Part shown: positions 1 to 6,923 of the stretch, piece by piece
Layout of the letters: every line of letters starts with the position of its first letter
How positions within the stretch are numbered: position 1 is the stretch's first letter
Made by a program: the position numbers and the translations under genes
Assembly: GCA_934101345.1 (NCBI GenBank)
Contig: CAKOQV010000036.1
Span: 1-12,820 of the forward strand
From: an uncultured Bacilli bacterium
GTDB taxonomy: Bacteria > Bacillota_I > Bacilli_A > RF39 > UBA660
DNA: 12,820 nucleotides
Direction of reading: 5' to 3'
Notes under the pieces: generated by a model
Told to the model about the DNA's origin: nothing
The model's input: only the letters and a program-made list of their open reading frames with translations
Databases searched by the model: none

Positions 1-2
1 TT

Positions 3-76
3 AGGGGATTAGTTAAATGGTATAATAATGGTCTCCAAAACCACTGTTGGGAGTTCGATTCTCTCATCCCCTGCCA
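3..76 (+). tRNA. trnW: tRNA-Trp (anticodon CCA)
   Basis: A complete cloverleaf can be drawn. The acceptor stem 3-9 pairs perfectly with 66-72. The D stem is 12-15 with 23-26, the anticodon stem 28-32 with 40-44, and the T stem 49-53 with 61-65 around the loop TTCGATT. The seven-base anticodon loop (33-39) is CTCCAAA, giving anticodon CCA at 35-37, which reads UGG. Discriminator base G73 and an encoded CCA (74-76) follow. One oddity is an A-C mismatch (28/44) at the top of the anticodon stem. A CCA rather than UCA anticodon agrees with use of the standard code. The promoter lies before the window starts. Confidence 0.96.
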
Positions 77-90
77 ATTTATGATTTTTC

Positions 91-116
91 CGAACTATTT
101 ATTAGTTCGTTTTTTT
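91..116 (+). terminator. Intrinsic terminator of tRNA-Trp
   Basis: The perfect 7-bp inverted repeat CGAACTA (91-97) / TAGTTCG (103-109), with a 5-nt loop, is followed at once by seven T residues (110-116). It lies 15 nt after the tRNA CCA end. Confidence 0.85.
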
Positions 117-146
117 GTTATTTGAAGTTATATTTATATAGATATT

Positions 147-174
147 AAAAGAGGATTTATTTACCCTCTTTTTT
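147..174. terminator. Probable bidirectional terminator between tRNA-Trp and the Avs-like gene
   Basis: AAAAGAGG (147-154) pairs with CCTCTTTT (165-172) around a 10-nt loop. On the + strand the stem runs into six T residues. On the - strand the 3' arm ends in four T residues and lies about 20 nt after the stop of the large - strand gene, so it can end that transcript too. The U tract on the - strand is short. Confidence 0.65.
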
Positions 175-191
175 AATGATTTAATATTATT

Positions 192-3100
192 TTACTGAAG
201 TATATAGAATTCTTTTTTAATTTTATTCATCTCTTTAATAATTTTATTATGGCTACTCATTATTTTATTATCAATATTATATTTATTTAACCAATTAAAG
301 AACTTTTCATTTTTAGTTAGTTCTGTTAAATCTATACGATATTTGCCATACTTAAATTTTACACTTTCTTTAAAACTATTTATGAATTCTTCAAAAGCCT
401 TTTCAGATACTAGTTCTTCAAGGTCAACATACTCTCCTGTTACTAATTCTAAGATATCAGCTGTTTCGGCATTGATATAACTATAACCATTTAAGCATTC
501 ATATGATAGTTCTTCTAAAATTAACTCAAAATGAAAGAATTCTATTATTGAAGTTATTGTTTGATATTCTTTCTCACTATTTGTTTTTGATAAATAGTTT
601 TCTAATATTTCATATATAAAATATTTATTAAATGATTCTTTATCATTTTTTTGAAAATATTCATAAAATACATTTAAATCTTCAAAATATTCAAAATCTA
701 CTTCTGATGGTAACATTAATATACTTATTAATCTATTATAAAATTCTTCTTTATCTTTTTCATATAAATAAGAAATATATAATGATAAGCAATATGCTTG
801 TAGTTCTTTTGTAGCAAAACAATACCACTCTTCTTCTCTTCTAAATAAGGATGTATCTAATAATTTAAAGACTTCTTTTTTATTTATTTTTGAGTATGAC
901 AACATTTCAAGTATATCGTCTTTTTTAAATATTGGTTTATTGTTTATAAATAGTAGATAAGCCAATGTTAACATTATATATTGTGAACTTTTAATATTCA
1001 TTGTTATTGTTGGCGCAGTTATCAATATTTTGTAAAAATCTGCTTCAGTATTTGGAAAACAATGATATGTTTTATAAAATTGAATTAATATATCTGCTGA
1101 TTCCTTTGTATCTTTAAAATCTTTTAGATACTTATTTTTGTTTATATATTTTTTTAAATCTGATATTTCTTCTTTAGATAAAATATTTTTTATATATTTA
1201 TTAAAATCTATTAGCATACTTTTATTTATTTTTAATTCTTTTACCATTATTTTTTCATTTATATCATAATTACTTTCTAAACTTTCTTTATACATTATAT
1301 CTTCTTTGTCATCATAGTATGATTTTGGTATGGCATCATAATAATCTATAACATCTAACATTTCATCATCATCTTTATAAAAATTATATAATTCTGTATC
1401 TAGTAGACAATATAGATTTCCAAGTGATTGATACATCTCATTATAATAATAATATTGTAAATCGTAATATATCATATCTTTGTATAATTCTGTTAATCTC
1501 TGTTTGTTATCTAAGCCAATGGCTTTTATTTCTTCATGAAATTCTTTATCTTCTAGTAATAAATTCAATTCATATGTATGTTCAATATTTTTATAATATA
1601 TATCTACAAATTCCTTTTTGTTTATATTTATATATTTTTTTATTTTTTCATATAGTTGTAATAATTCAGAAAGATTATCTTCATATATGTATGCCCTATC
1701 TTTATTATCTAGGGCATTAATAATTTGATTATATTTTTCTATGATTAGTTCTATTACTTCTTTATCTAAATTGTCTATATTGCATAGCTTTAATAACTTA
1801 TATATTAACTGTTCTTCACTGGTCATATTGTAGTATTCTATCGTATCATAGAATGTCCCTATTATTATACTGAGATTATCTATATCACTAATTAATTTTT
1901 CTTTTATAGTTTTATATGAATTTGGTAATAATGGTAGTTTCCAGAAGTTATCTTCATCTTTTAAGAAAAATATTATTTGATTAAAATATGTTAAGTTATT
2001 TATTATATCAAATTCAAACTCTTTAAAATTATCTTTACAGTCATATAAATAATCGATTATTGAATTGTTTATAAAATCTATGACTATACCTTTATTATTA
2101 ATATAATAGATTCTAATAAAGTTTTTTTCTAACTGAGATATAATGTTTTCTAAATTATAATTATTATAATTTTTATTTGATGAATTTATTATATTTAAAT
2201 ATGCTTCTTCCAAATCTTTTAGCAGTATTGGTGGTTCTATGGTAAGCATTAGATATAGTAATAATTGTGCTTCTTTAGTTTGTTTTTGATAAACTTCATC
2301 TAGAAAACTTATTGGTGAATCTAATGTTTCTATTAAGTATTCTAAGTACTTATATTTAGTTACTTCTAAATGAAAATCGCTATTTATGTACATTTCTATT
2401 ATTCTAGGATTAAAGTTATTATGTTTAATTATCATTTCGGAGTTTTCTAAAATATATTCTATATAACTATAATTTATATTTGATGTGGATAAGTATTTAT
2501 AAAGTATTTTGTATCTTAAGTTTAGACTTATTTTTTTTATATCTAGAAGGTACTCTTTATTGCCTAATATTTTTTTTAAATCATTATCTACTTGTTTTAT
2601 TATGTAGTCTCTTGAAGTTATTACTAATATTTTATTATTTGTTTTTGATATTTTATCAACAAAATTAATAAACTTAGTATTTTCAATATGTGAATAGTTT
2701 TTGTCTTTGAATGATGATCCCCAGTAATCATCTAAGAAGAAAATTTGTTTGCCGTCTCTTTTGTAAACTTGATTGGCTTTATCTATCTCTTTTGTATATA
2801 TTAATTCATAGTCTTTAATAATATAATAACTAACTATTGCTCTACCTAAAGATGTTTTTCCTATACCAGGATTACCCGTTATTAAGATAACTCTATCATT
2901 TTCCAGATTACTAATTATTACAGAAAAATTTTCTGGTATAACATAGTTTTTCATTGATTGTTTTACTTTTTCTAATTCATCAAGAGATTCTTCATAAATG
3001 GAATGGTTTACTACATTGCTCATTTCTTTTAAAAAGGTATTTGCACTGTTAAACCATAAACTTGGATAATTTAATTCTATTTTTTTATATTTTTCTTTAG

Positions 3101-3482
3101 TTAAATATTTATTTAAATCATCTTTGGATATTATGTCATTAGAATTTTTGATATATGGTGATAATAACTCTATTATTTTAGGCTTTTGAGTTTTACTTAT
3201 TGCACTACTTGTTATTAGTATGTATCTGTCTGGGTTTAGCTTTTTAATTTTAGCAAGCTCGCTGTTCTTTAAAACTTTTAGTAAATCTTTAAAATCTTCA
3301 GTCCTTTTTGCTTGAACTATTGTTGTAATACCATTTTTTGTTTTTTTATACGCATCAATGCCTAAATCTTTGCCTTCAGAAAAAACTTCAAAATGTGTTT
3401 TTTCTCTTGTATCAATAATATCAACAGCAAATCTTTGAAATTCATGTGGTTCCATTAGATTGTGGAAATCATATTTAGGCAT
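192..3482 (-). CDS. Avs-like antiphage protein: Mrr-type nuclease fused to STAND (nSTAND3-like) NTPase
   Basis: A 1096-residue protein with three parts. Residues 1 to about 130 look like an Mrr-type PD-(D/E)xK nuclease: the EFQRF helix (14-18), then GID with D43, then QAKR with Q57 and K59 as the QxK half of the active site. Residues about 160-370 form a STAND P-loop ATPase: Walker A GNPGIGKT (203-210), Walker B FFLDD (D251, D252), sensor arginine in ITSRD (R291), and NPRIIE (358-363), which I associate with nSTAND3. Residues 370-1096 are a long helical, Lys/Glu/Asn/Tyr-rich region with no motif I recognise; in this architecture it would be the ligand sensor. In Avs proteins the sensor binds a conserved phage protein, the NTPase oligomerises, and the N-terminal nuclease cuts DNA; that role is inferred here. 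The start has a strong GGAGGG Shine-Dalgarno. The gene stands alone, between yidD and tRNA-Trp, with its own candidate promoter. It is complete, with no frameshift. Confidence 0.85.
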   Translation of the reverse strand: MPKYDFHNLMEPHEFQRFAVDIIDTREKTHFEVFSEGKDLGIDAYKKTKNGITTIVQAKRTEDFKDLLKVLKNSELAKIKKLNPDRYILITSSAISKTQKPKIIELLSPYIKNSNDIISKDDLNKYLTKEKYKKIELNYPSLWFNSANTFLKEMSNVVNHSIYEESLDELEKVKQSMKNYVIPENFSVIISNLENDRVILITGNPGIGKTSLGRAIVSYYIIKDYELIYTKEIDKANQVYKRDGKQIFFLDDYWGSSFKDKNYSHIENTKFINFVDKISKTNNKILVITSRDYIIKQVDNDLKKILGNKEYLLDIKKISLNLRYKILYKYLSTSNINYSYIEYILENSEMIIKHNNFNPRIIEMYINSDFHLEVTKYKYLEYLIETLDSPISFLDEVYQKQTKEAQLLLYLMLTIEPPILLKDLEEAYLNIINSSNKNYNNYNLENIISQLEKNFIRIYYINNKGIVIDFINNSIIDYLYDCKDNFKEFEFDIINNLTYFNQIIFFLKDEDNFWKLPLLPNSYKTIKEKLISDIDNLSIIIGTFYDTIEYYNMTSEEQLIYKLLKLCNIDNLDKEVIELIIEKYNQIINALDNKDRAYIYEDNLSELLQLYEKIKKYININKKEFVDIYYKNIEHTYELNLLLEDKEFHEEIKAIGLDNKQRLTELYKDMIYYDLQYYYYNEMYQSLGNLYCLLDTELYNFYKDDDEMLDVIDYYDAIPKSYYDDKEDIMYKESLESNYDINEKIMVKELKINKSMLIDFNKYIKNILSKEEISDLKKYINKNKYLKDFKDTKESADILIQFYKTYHCFPNTEADFYKILITAPTITMNIKSSQYIMLTLAYLLFINNKPIFKKDDILEMLSYSKINKKEVFKLLDTSLFRREEEWYCFATKELQAYCLSLYISYLYEKDKEEFYNRLISILMLPSEVDFEYFEDLNVFYEYFQKNDKESFNKYFIYEILENYLSKTNSEKEYQTITSIIEFFHFELILEELSYECLNGYSYINAETADILELVTGEYVDLEELVSEKAFEEFINSFKESVKFKYGKYRIDLTELTKNEKFFNWLNKYNIDNKIMSSHNKIIKEMNKIKKEFYILQ

Positions 3483-3501
3483 AATTATCCCTCCTGAATA
3501 T

Positions 3502-3530
3502 ATTTTACCAAAAAATGGTAATTATGAAAA
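3502..3530 (-). promoter_or_regulatory. Candidate promoter of the Avs-like gene, overlapped by a palindrome
   Basis: On the - strand TTTTCA (3525-3530), a 17-bp spacer and TAAAAT (3502-3507) fit a sigma-A promoter. The inverted repeat TTACCA / TGGTAA (3505-3510 and 3516-3521) overlaps the -10 box and spacer, where a repressor could bind. The -35 sits on the T tract of the yidD terminator. The expected transcript start is only about 13 nt from the ATG. Confidence 0.5.
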
Positions 3531-3553
3531 TACCTAAGTTTTCTTCTTAGGTA
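3527..3553 (-). terminator. Intrinsic terminator of yidD, overlapping its stop codon
   Basis: Perfect 8-bp stem TACCTAAG / CTTAGGTA (3546-3553 and 3531-3538) with a 7-nt loop, followed on the - strand by TTTT (3530-3527). The yidD TAG stop (3536-3534) lies in the 3' arm, so the hairpin also encodes the last codons. It should isolate yidD from the Avs-like gene. Confidence 0.75.
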
Positions 3554-3758
3554 CGGGGTCATAAGTGTATTTCTTTTTAGAAAATGGATTACATTTTAAT
3601 AGTCTTTTTATTCCTAGGTATAATCCTTTTATTAAGCCATGAGTTTCTAAGGCTTCAATCATATAGTTTGAGCAAGTGGGAATAAACTTACAACTATCAT
3701 GAGATTTAAAAGGTATACTCTGATATTTTTTAATTAGTTTTATTAATAATTTCTTCAT
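3534..3758 (-). CDS. yidD: YidD membrane protein insertion efficiency factor
   Basis: A 74-residue protein of the YidD/haemolytic family, a small inner-membrane-associated protein that assists YidC-dependent membrane protein insertion. Family hallmarks are visible: a basic hydrophobic N-terminal helix ending in KKYQ, CKFIPTCSNY (C23, C29), the glycine-containing LIKGLYLGIKR stretch, KCNPF (C56) and the C-terminal DPVP (67-70). Length is normal for the family. An in-frame GTG exists 9 nt upstream (3765-3767), but it coincides with the predicted transcript start, so I chose the ATG at 3758. The only Shine-Dalgarno match is a weak GTGAT. In many bacteria yidD sits with rpmH-rnpA-yidC; here it is separated from them, between an ABC membrane domain and a defence-type gene, with its own promoter and terminator. 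Confidence 0.95.
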   Translation of the reverse strand: MKKLLIKLIKKYQSIPFKSHDSCKFIPTCSNYMIEALETHGLIKGLYLGIKRLLKCNPFSKKKYTYDPVPKKKT

Positions 3759-3773
3759 ATAAATCACGAAATT

Positions 3774-3802
3774 ATTTTAACATAATAGTTTTTATTTGGC
3801 AA
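3774..3802 (-). promoter_or_regulatory. Sigma-A promoter of yidD
   Basis: On the - strand TTGCCA (3797-3802), exactly 17 bp, then TAAAAT (3774-3779), with a TG one base before the -10 (extended -10). The -35 overlaps the last codons of the ABC membrane gene. The predicted start, near 3767, rules against the GTG start of yidD. Confidence 0.65.
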
Positions 3803-4724
3803 CACTACTTGATAGTGATGATATTTTATTTAGTCTTTTTAATGACACTATAAAGCTTTGATAATCAGCAGTTATTGTTCCTAGAACATTGAAATTATTT
3901 ATTATATTATCATAATAACTATATATTAAGAGAATAGTTCCTATTTCTATCATACTCATTTTTACTAAATATACTGAATAAAAGATAATAATGTATTTTG
4001 ATAATTCTATGATACCTAGTACGGTAAATATTATACCTTGTATTATGACATTATAGTTATAGTTTGCTCTTAGATAGGCTTTGTTATCTTTAGTAAATAA
4101 ATTTATAATACTATTGGTATTATTTTTTTTATTTGCTAGAGAGGAATATAATTTATGAAACATTATTGTTTTACTGTCTAATGTAGCCTTTCTCTTAATA
4201 TTTAGATCTTGAACTTTTTTACCTGATTTAAAATATACTATTACCATTAATATTGATATTATGACAGTAATGGAAAATATTATGAAGTTAAAACTTAGAA
4301 AATAAGCATATATTACAAAGAATTCTATTACTTGAAATATTCTTGTTACTAAGTTACAAAAAAAATTACATATTATATCTATATCATTATTTAAGATATT
4401 GGTATATTCTCCAAGATTTATTCTGTTTATATTATCTGTTTCTGATATTGTTTCTAATGTATATTCGTTATATAGTTTGTTATATAGTCTAAACCATGTT
4501 TTTTGATTTAGATATGACCAATAATAATAAAATATAGTAAGAAGAGCGGTTATTATTATTAAGTAATATCCCACTTTATAATTAGAACCAGTTACCTCAT
4601 TTACTGTTTTACTCCAGAAAACTGGTATTATTAGGGCTAAGCTCTGAATAAAAAGAGAAGTAATTGTTTTTAAAATTACTTCTTTCTTGGCTCTTTTTAA
4701 TATTTTTTTGGTATTAGAGAACAT
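3792..4724 (-). CDS. Orphan ABC-exporter transmembrane domain (no nucleotide-binding domain)
   Basis: A 310-residue membrane protein with the layout of a type-1 ABC-exporter membrane domain. There are about six hydrophobic segments, near residues 17-38, 52-70, 128-150, 151-168, 228-252 and 256-275, separated by long charged loops, and a final SLKRLNKI stretch matching the linker that normally leads into the ATPase. The protein ends there: no Walker A, signature or Walker B follows, and the next gene is yidD. Full exporters are about 570-600 residues, so this is a half-length protein, either a partner for an ATPase encoded elsewhere, a truncated relic, or a protein that no longer transports. 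It begins 1 nt after the pduL stop with a perfect AGGAGG Shine-Dalgarno inside pduL, so the two are one translationally coupled operon. The substrate is unknown. Confidence 0.75.
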   Translation of the reverse strand: MFSNTKKILKRAKKEVILKTITSLFIQSLALIIPVFWSKTVNEVTGSNYKVGYYLIIITALLTIFYYYWSYLNQKTWFRLYNKLYNEYTLETISETDNINRINLGEYTNILNNDIDIICNFFCNLVTRIFQVIEFFVIYAYFLSFNFIIFSITVIISILMVIVYFKSGKKVQDLNIKRKATLDSKTIMFHKLYSSLANKKNNTNSIINLFTKDNKAYLRANYNYNVIIQGIIFTVLGIIELSKYIIIFYSVYLVKMSMIEIGTILLIYSYYDNIINNFNVLGTITADYQSFIVSLKRLNKISSLSSSVAK

Positions 4725-4725
4725 A

Positions 4726-5283
4726 TTAATCCTCCTTTATAATGACTCCTGTCATACTAGCTTCTATATGGTGATTTATAGCATCATCTTTATTTATATG
4801 GAAAGATGTAGCATAAGAATCCGCTATTTTGATATGAACATTATCTAAAATAGTATCTCCTACTTTTACTTTTACTATTTCATCTTCATAGAAATTAGAT
4901 TTATCTCTAGTATTAATATGGATGTGTCTGTTGGCAATTATACATATATTTTTTTTAGTTATTTGTCCTCTTGGTCCTATTATTGTTATTTCTTCAGAAT
5001 TATCTAAATCTTTTGAATTTCTTACTGGAGGATTAATACCAAAATATTCTTTATCAGAATTTAATACTTCAACCTGAGTATAACTTCTTATTGGTCCTAC
5101 TACTCTTACTCCTTCTTTTATATTTTTGGCTGTTTTTAGTGTTACTGTTTCATTAGCGGCATATTGTCCTGGCTGATCTAAATCGTTTCTTTTAGTTAAT
5201 TCATAATTTTCTCCAAATAAGATATTTACATCTTCTCTAGTTAAATGAACATGTCTATTTGATATTCCTATTCTTGTATTCAT
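4726..5283 (-). CDS. pduL: PduL-type phosphate acyltransferase (phosphotransacylase)
   Basis: A 185-residue PduL-family enzyme, which exchanges CoA and phosphate on short acyl groups (acetyl-CoA or propionyl-CoA to the acyl-phosphate) and with acetate kinase yields ATP and acetate. The duplicated metal-site motifs are present: SNRHVHL (H11, H13) and ANRHIHI (H120, H122), with E72 in TQVEV and H162 in the FHINKDD stretch as further likely zinc ligands. The NPPVRNS and GPRG turns also fit. The protein starts directly at the catalytic core and has no N-terminal extension of the sort that targets PduL to microcompartments; no microcompartment genes are nearby. This suggests a free cytosolic phosphotransacetylase, replacing Pta. 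It is first in an operon with the ABC membrane domain. The Shine-Dalgarno is GAGGTGAT at 5291-5298. Confidence 0.93.
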   Translation of the reverse strand: MNTRIGISNRHVHLTREDVNILFGENYELTKRNDLDQPGQYAANETVTLKTAKNIKEGVRVVGPIRSYTQVEVLNSDKEYFGINPPVRNSKDLDNSEEITIIGPRGQITKKNICIIANRHIHINTRDKSNFYEDEIVKVKVGDTILDNVHIKIADSYATSFHINKDDAINHHIEASMTGVIIKED

Positions 5284-5303
5284 TTATATATCACCTCATT
5301 TTT

Positions 5304-5332
5304 ATTATAAAAAGTTTTTTGTTTATTGTAAA
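5304..5332 (-). promoter_or_regulatory. Sigma-A promoter of the pduL-ABC operon
   Basis: On the - strand TTTACA (5327-5332), a 17-bp spacer, and a perfect TATAAT (5304-5309). An 8-bp inverted repeat AAAAGTTT / AAACTTTT (5310-5317, 5330-5337) lies over the spacer and -35 and could be an operator, though it is AT-only apart from one G/C. The -10 ends 5 nt before the Shine-Dalgarno. Confidence 0.75.
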
Positions 5333-5363
5333 CTTTTATTCTTTTATTTGACATTATTTTTAG

Positions 5364-5391
5364 TTATATCGTCAAATGTACATCATATATT
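5364..5391 (+). promoter_or_regulatory. Candidate sigma-E-type (mother-cell) promoter of gerQ
   Basis: TTATATC (5364-5370), 13 bp, then CATATATT (5384-5391) resembles the Bacillus sigma-E consensus (KMATATT, 13-14 bp, CATACANT), with 7 of 8 -10 positions matching. The transcript would begin just before the AGAGGTG Shine-Dalgarno (5397-5403). The AT-rich context makes chance matches easy. Confidence 0.35.
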
Positions 5392-5410
5392 TAATTAGAG
5401 GTGAAAATAT

Positions 5411-5782
5411 ATGAATAATGGTGGTTATTATCAAAATCCTGTTTTTCCTGGAGTAGGACTTAATAACAATACTGTTCCTAATCAGCAATCTGTTCCTAGT
5501 TATGAACAGACACAAACTATGGTTAATCCACTTACTTCTGAACAATCATATATAGAAAATATTTTAAGATTGAATAGAGGTAAGAAAGCAAAACTTCACG
5601 TTACTGTGCCTGGTTCTACTTTATGGCAAGATAGAGTTTTTGAAGGTATTATAGAGCAGTCCGGTAGAGATCATGTAATTATGTCTAATCCTAATACTGG
5701 AGAATGGTATTTAGTACTTATGATTTACCTAGACTTTGTTACTTTTGATGAGCCTATTAACTTTATAAAAGATTTTAGTTAA
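5411..5782 (+). CDS. gerQ: Spore coat protein GerQ
   Basis: A 123-residue protein whose residues 43-117 carry the GerQ family core: SEQSYIENILRLNRGKKA, then WQDRVFEGIIEQSGRDH, SNPNTGEWYLVLMIYLDF and TFDEP. In Bacillus subtilis GerQ (YwdL) is a coat protein made in the mother cell, cross-linked by transglutaminase, and needed for function of the cortex-lytic enzyme CwlJ during germination. The first 42 residues are low-complexity and rich in Asn, Gln, Gly and Pro (Q8, Q25, Q26, Q33, Q35), as in the family, where N-terminal glutamines are cross-linking sites. At 123 residues it is shorter than the B. subtilis protein because this tail is reduced. The start has AGAGGTG 7 nt upstream. It is monocistronic, divergent from pduL, and closed by its own terminator. 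Confidence 0.95.
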   Translation: MNNGGYYQNPVFPGVGLNNNTVPNQQSVPSYEQTQTMVNPLTSEQSYIENILRLNRGKKAKLHVTVPGSTLWQDRVFEGIIEQSGRDHVIMSNPNTGEWYLVLMIYLDFVTFDEPINFIKDFS

Positions 5783-5784
5783 AG

Positions 5785-5809
5785 AATAATACTTCGGTAT
5801 TATTTTTTT
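5785..5809 (+). terminator. Intrinsic terminator of gerQ with TTCG tetraloop
   Basis: AATAATAC (5785-5792), loop TTCG, GTATTATT (5797-5804), then a T tract to 5809. The C(TTCG)G closure is an exceptionally stable tetraloop and compensates for the AT-rich stem. It lies 2 nt after the stop codon. Confidence 0.93.
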
Positions 5810-5822
5810 GACATATTAGCAC

Positions 5823-5851
5823 TTGAAAAAGATATAGTTTTTTGATATAAT
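5823..5851 (+). promoter_or_regulatory. Sigma-A promoter of the LemA-family gene
   Basis: TTGAAA (5823-5828), 17 bp, TATAAT (5846-5851), with TG at 5843-5844 making an extended -10. Only 6 nt separate the -10 from the AGGATGTGA Shine-Dalgarno (5858-5866). Confidence 0.85.
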
Positions 5852-5870
5852 TTTTTTAGGATGTGACAAT

Positions 5871-6419
5871 ATGGAAAGTTTATTAATTATTGTTTTGGTT
5901 ATAATTGTTATTATTTGTGCTATAGCTATTTTTTATGCTACTATATATAATAAGTTTCAAGACTATGTTATAAGGATAAATGAAGTTGAATCTATTATTG
6001 ATAACTGTCTTAGAAGTAAGTATGATTTAATCAATAGGGCTATTCCTATCGTTAAAAGTAGTATTGATAAAGGTGATGAGGTTTTTGGTGATATTGTTAA
6101 ATTAAGAAGTAGAAAAATTGGTAATTTTGAACTATATAGGATATTAAAAAAGGCCTCTATTGAGTTAGAGGGATTAAAAAATACTTATCCTGAAATTGAT
6201 AAAAGTGATGAGATCAAGAAAATTGTTAAGGAAATAAAAGATATTGATGCTAAAGTTGATAATTCTACTGATTATTATAACGATAATATTACTACATATA
6301 ATACTTTAATTAAGAAATTTCCTTCTAATATAGTGGCTATGCTTTGTAAATATAAAGAGAAACTATTCTTTGATAGAAAAGATATGAGTGATGAAGACTA
6401 TGATGATTTTAAATTATAG
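5871..6419 (+). CDS. LemA family membrane-anchored protein
   Basis: A 182-residue LemA-family protein. Residues 3-25 are one strongly hydrophobic segment that anchors it in the membrane, followed by YN (26-27) and a soluble helical domain. Family landmarks are LRSKYDLINRAIPIV (47-61), KNTYPEI (103-109) and YYNDNITTYNTLIKKFPSN (135-153), the last being the most conserved LemA stretch. The biochemical role of LemA proteins is not established; they are widespread and often linked to envelope functions. There is no signal peptidase site; the hydrophobic segment acts as an uncleaved anchor. The gene has its own strong promoter and runs convergently towards the CmpB-type gene, with 6 nt between the two stops. 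The Shine-Dalgarno has one mismatch to AGGAGGTGA. Confidence 0.88.
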   Translation: MESLLIIVLVIIVIICAIAIFYATIYNKFQDYVIRINEVESIIDNCLRSKYDLINRAIPIVKSSIDKGDEVFGDIVKLRSRKIGNFELYRILKKASIELEGLKNTYPEIDKSDEIKKIVKEIKDIDAKVDNSTDYYNDNITTYNTLIKKFPSNIVAMLCKYKEKLFFDRKDMSDEDYDDFKL

Positions 6420-6427
6420 TCTTTTTT
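6394..6427 (+). terminator. Probable terminator of the LemA-family gene, overlapping its stop codon
   Basis: AAGACTAT (6394-6401) pairs perfectly with ATAGTCTT (6416-6423) around a 14-nt loop and runs into six T residues (6422-6427). The TAG stop (6417-6419) lies in the 3' arm. The T tract also overlaps the stop of the convergent gene. The large loop lowers confidence. Confidence 0.6.
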
Positions 6428-6923
6428 ATTTAGTAAATAATGTTATTATTATATCTAAGATCATTATTAGATATAATAAATATGTAGCCTCCTTTGGTAT
6501 TAATTTTATTATTTTATCAAAGAATGGCTTTAAGACATAGATAATTAATATTCCTAATAATCCCCATAGTGGTATATATTCAAGACAAATATATTTTCCT
6601 ATGTGATATAGTTTGTCATGATAATTCCACATTTCTGTGTTGAATATTAATTTACATAGATAACCAGACAATAGTTCTACTGAGGTTAAGATGATGGCTA
6701 GAAGTAAAAAAGATAATATTATTTTTAATACTTTATTACATTTTATTTTGCTTAAAATATATTTATCTGCTAGCGTTAGAGCTATTCCTCCAAGACCATA
6801 CACTAGAGTTATAGGGCCACACAAGACTCCGCTTACTCTTGATGGTTCTGTTATTTTAAATAGTGTACTTTCCATAATGAAGCCTAATATTCCATATAAT
6901 AAAAATGAATTTAAATAGTACAT
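6426..6923 (-). CDS. CmpB-type putative ABC transporter permease (six-helix membrane protein)
   Basis: A 165-residue integral membrane protein of the family annotated as 'putative ABC-transporter type IV' (ABC_trans_CmpB). Matching landmarks are the GFIMEST start (E18), SRVSGVLCGP (R29, G36, P37) followed by YGLGG, the intramembrane glutamate E83, MWNYHDKL (98-105) and IPLWGLLG (117-124). There are about five hydrophobic helices. The family name implies transport, but no ATPase partner is encoded nearby and the function is essentially unknown. It is last in a prepilin-ung-CmpB gene string, 46 nt after ung, with a GGTGAC Shine-Dalgarno. The start region is enclosed by a long inverted repeat (6903-6965), a sign of RNA-level control. 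I see no convincing promoter of its own. Confidence 0.8.
   Translation of the reverse strand: MYYLNSFLLYGILGFIMESTLFKITEPSRVSGVLCGPITLVYGLGGIALTLADKYILSKIKCNKVLKIILSFLLLAIILTSVELLSGYLCKLIFNTEMWNYHDKLYHIGKYICLEYIPLWGLLGILIIYVLKPFFDKIIKLIPKEATYLLYLIMILDIIITLFTK

Noticed and set aside
41..76. tRNA-Trp 3' end as an integration (att) site for the defence gene
   Set aside because: I found no second copy of the tRNA 3' sequence in the window and no integrase gene, so an attachment site cannot be claimed; the hotspot idea is kept only as context.
3759..3767. GTG start of yidD
   Set aside because: It coincides with the predicted transcript start and would add three residues before the usual MKKLL-like YidD opening.
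6691..6918. A 75-codon + strand open frame opposite the CmpB-type gene
   Set aside because: It is antisense to a recognised membrane protein gene, has no ribosome-binding site and resembles no family; a shadow frame.
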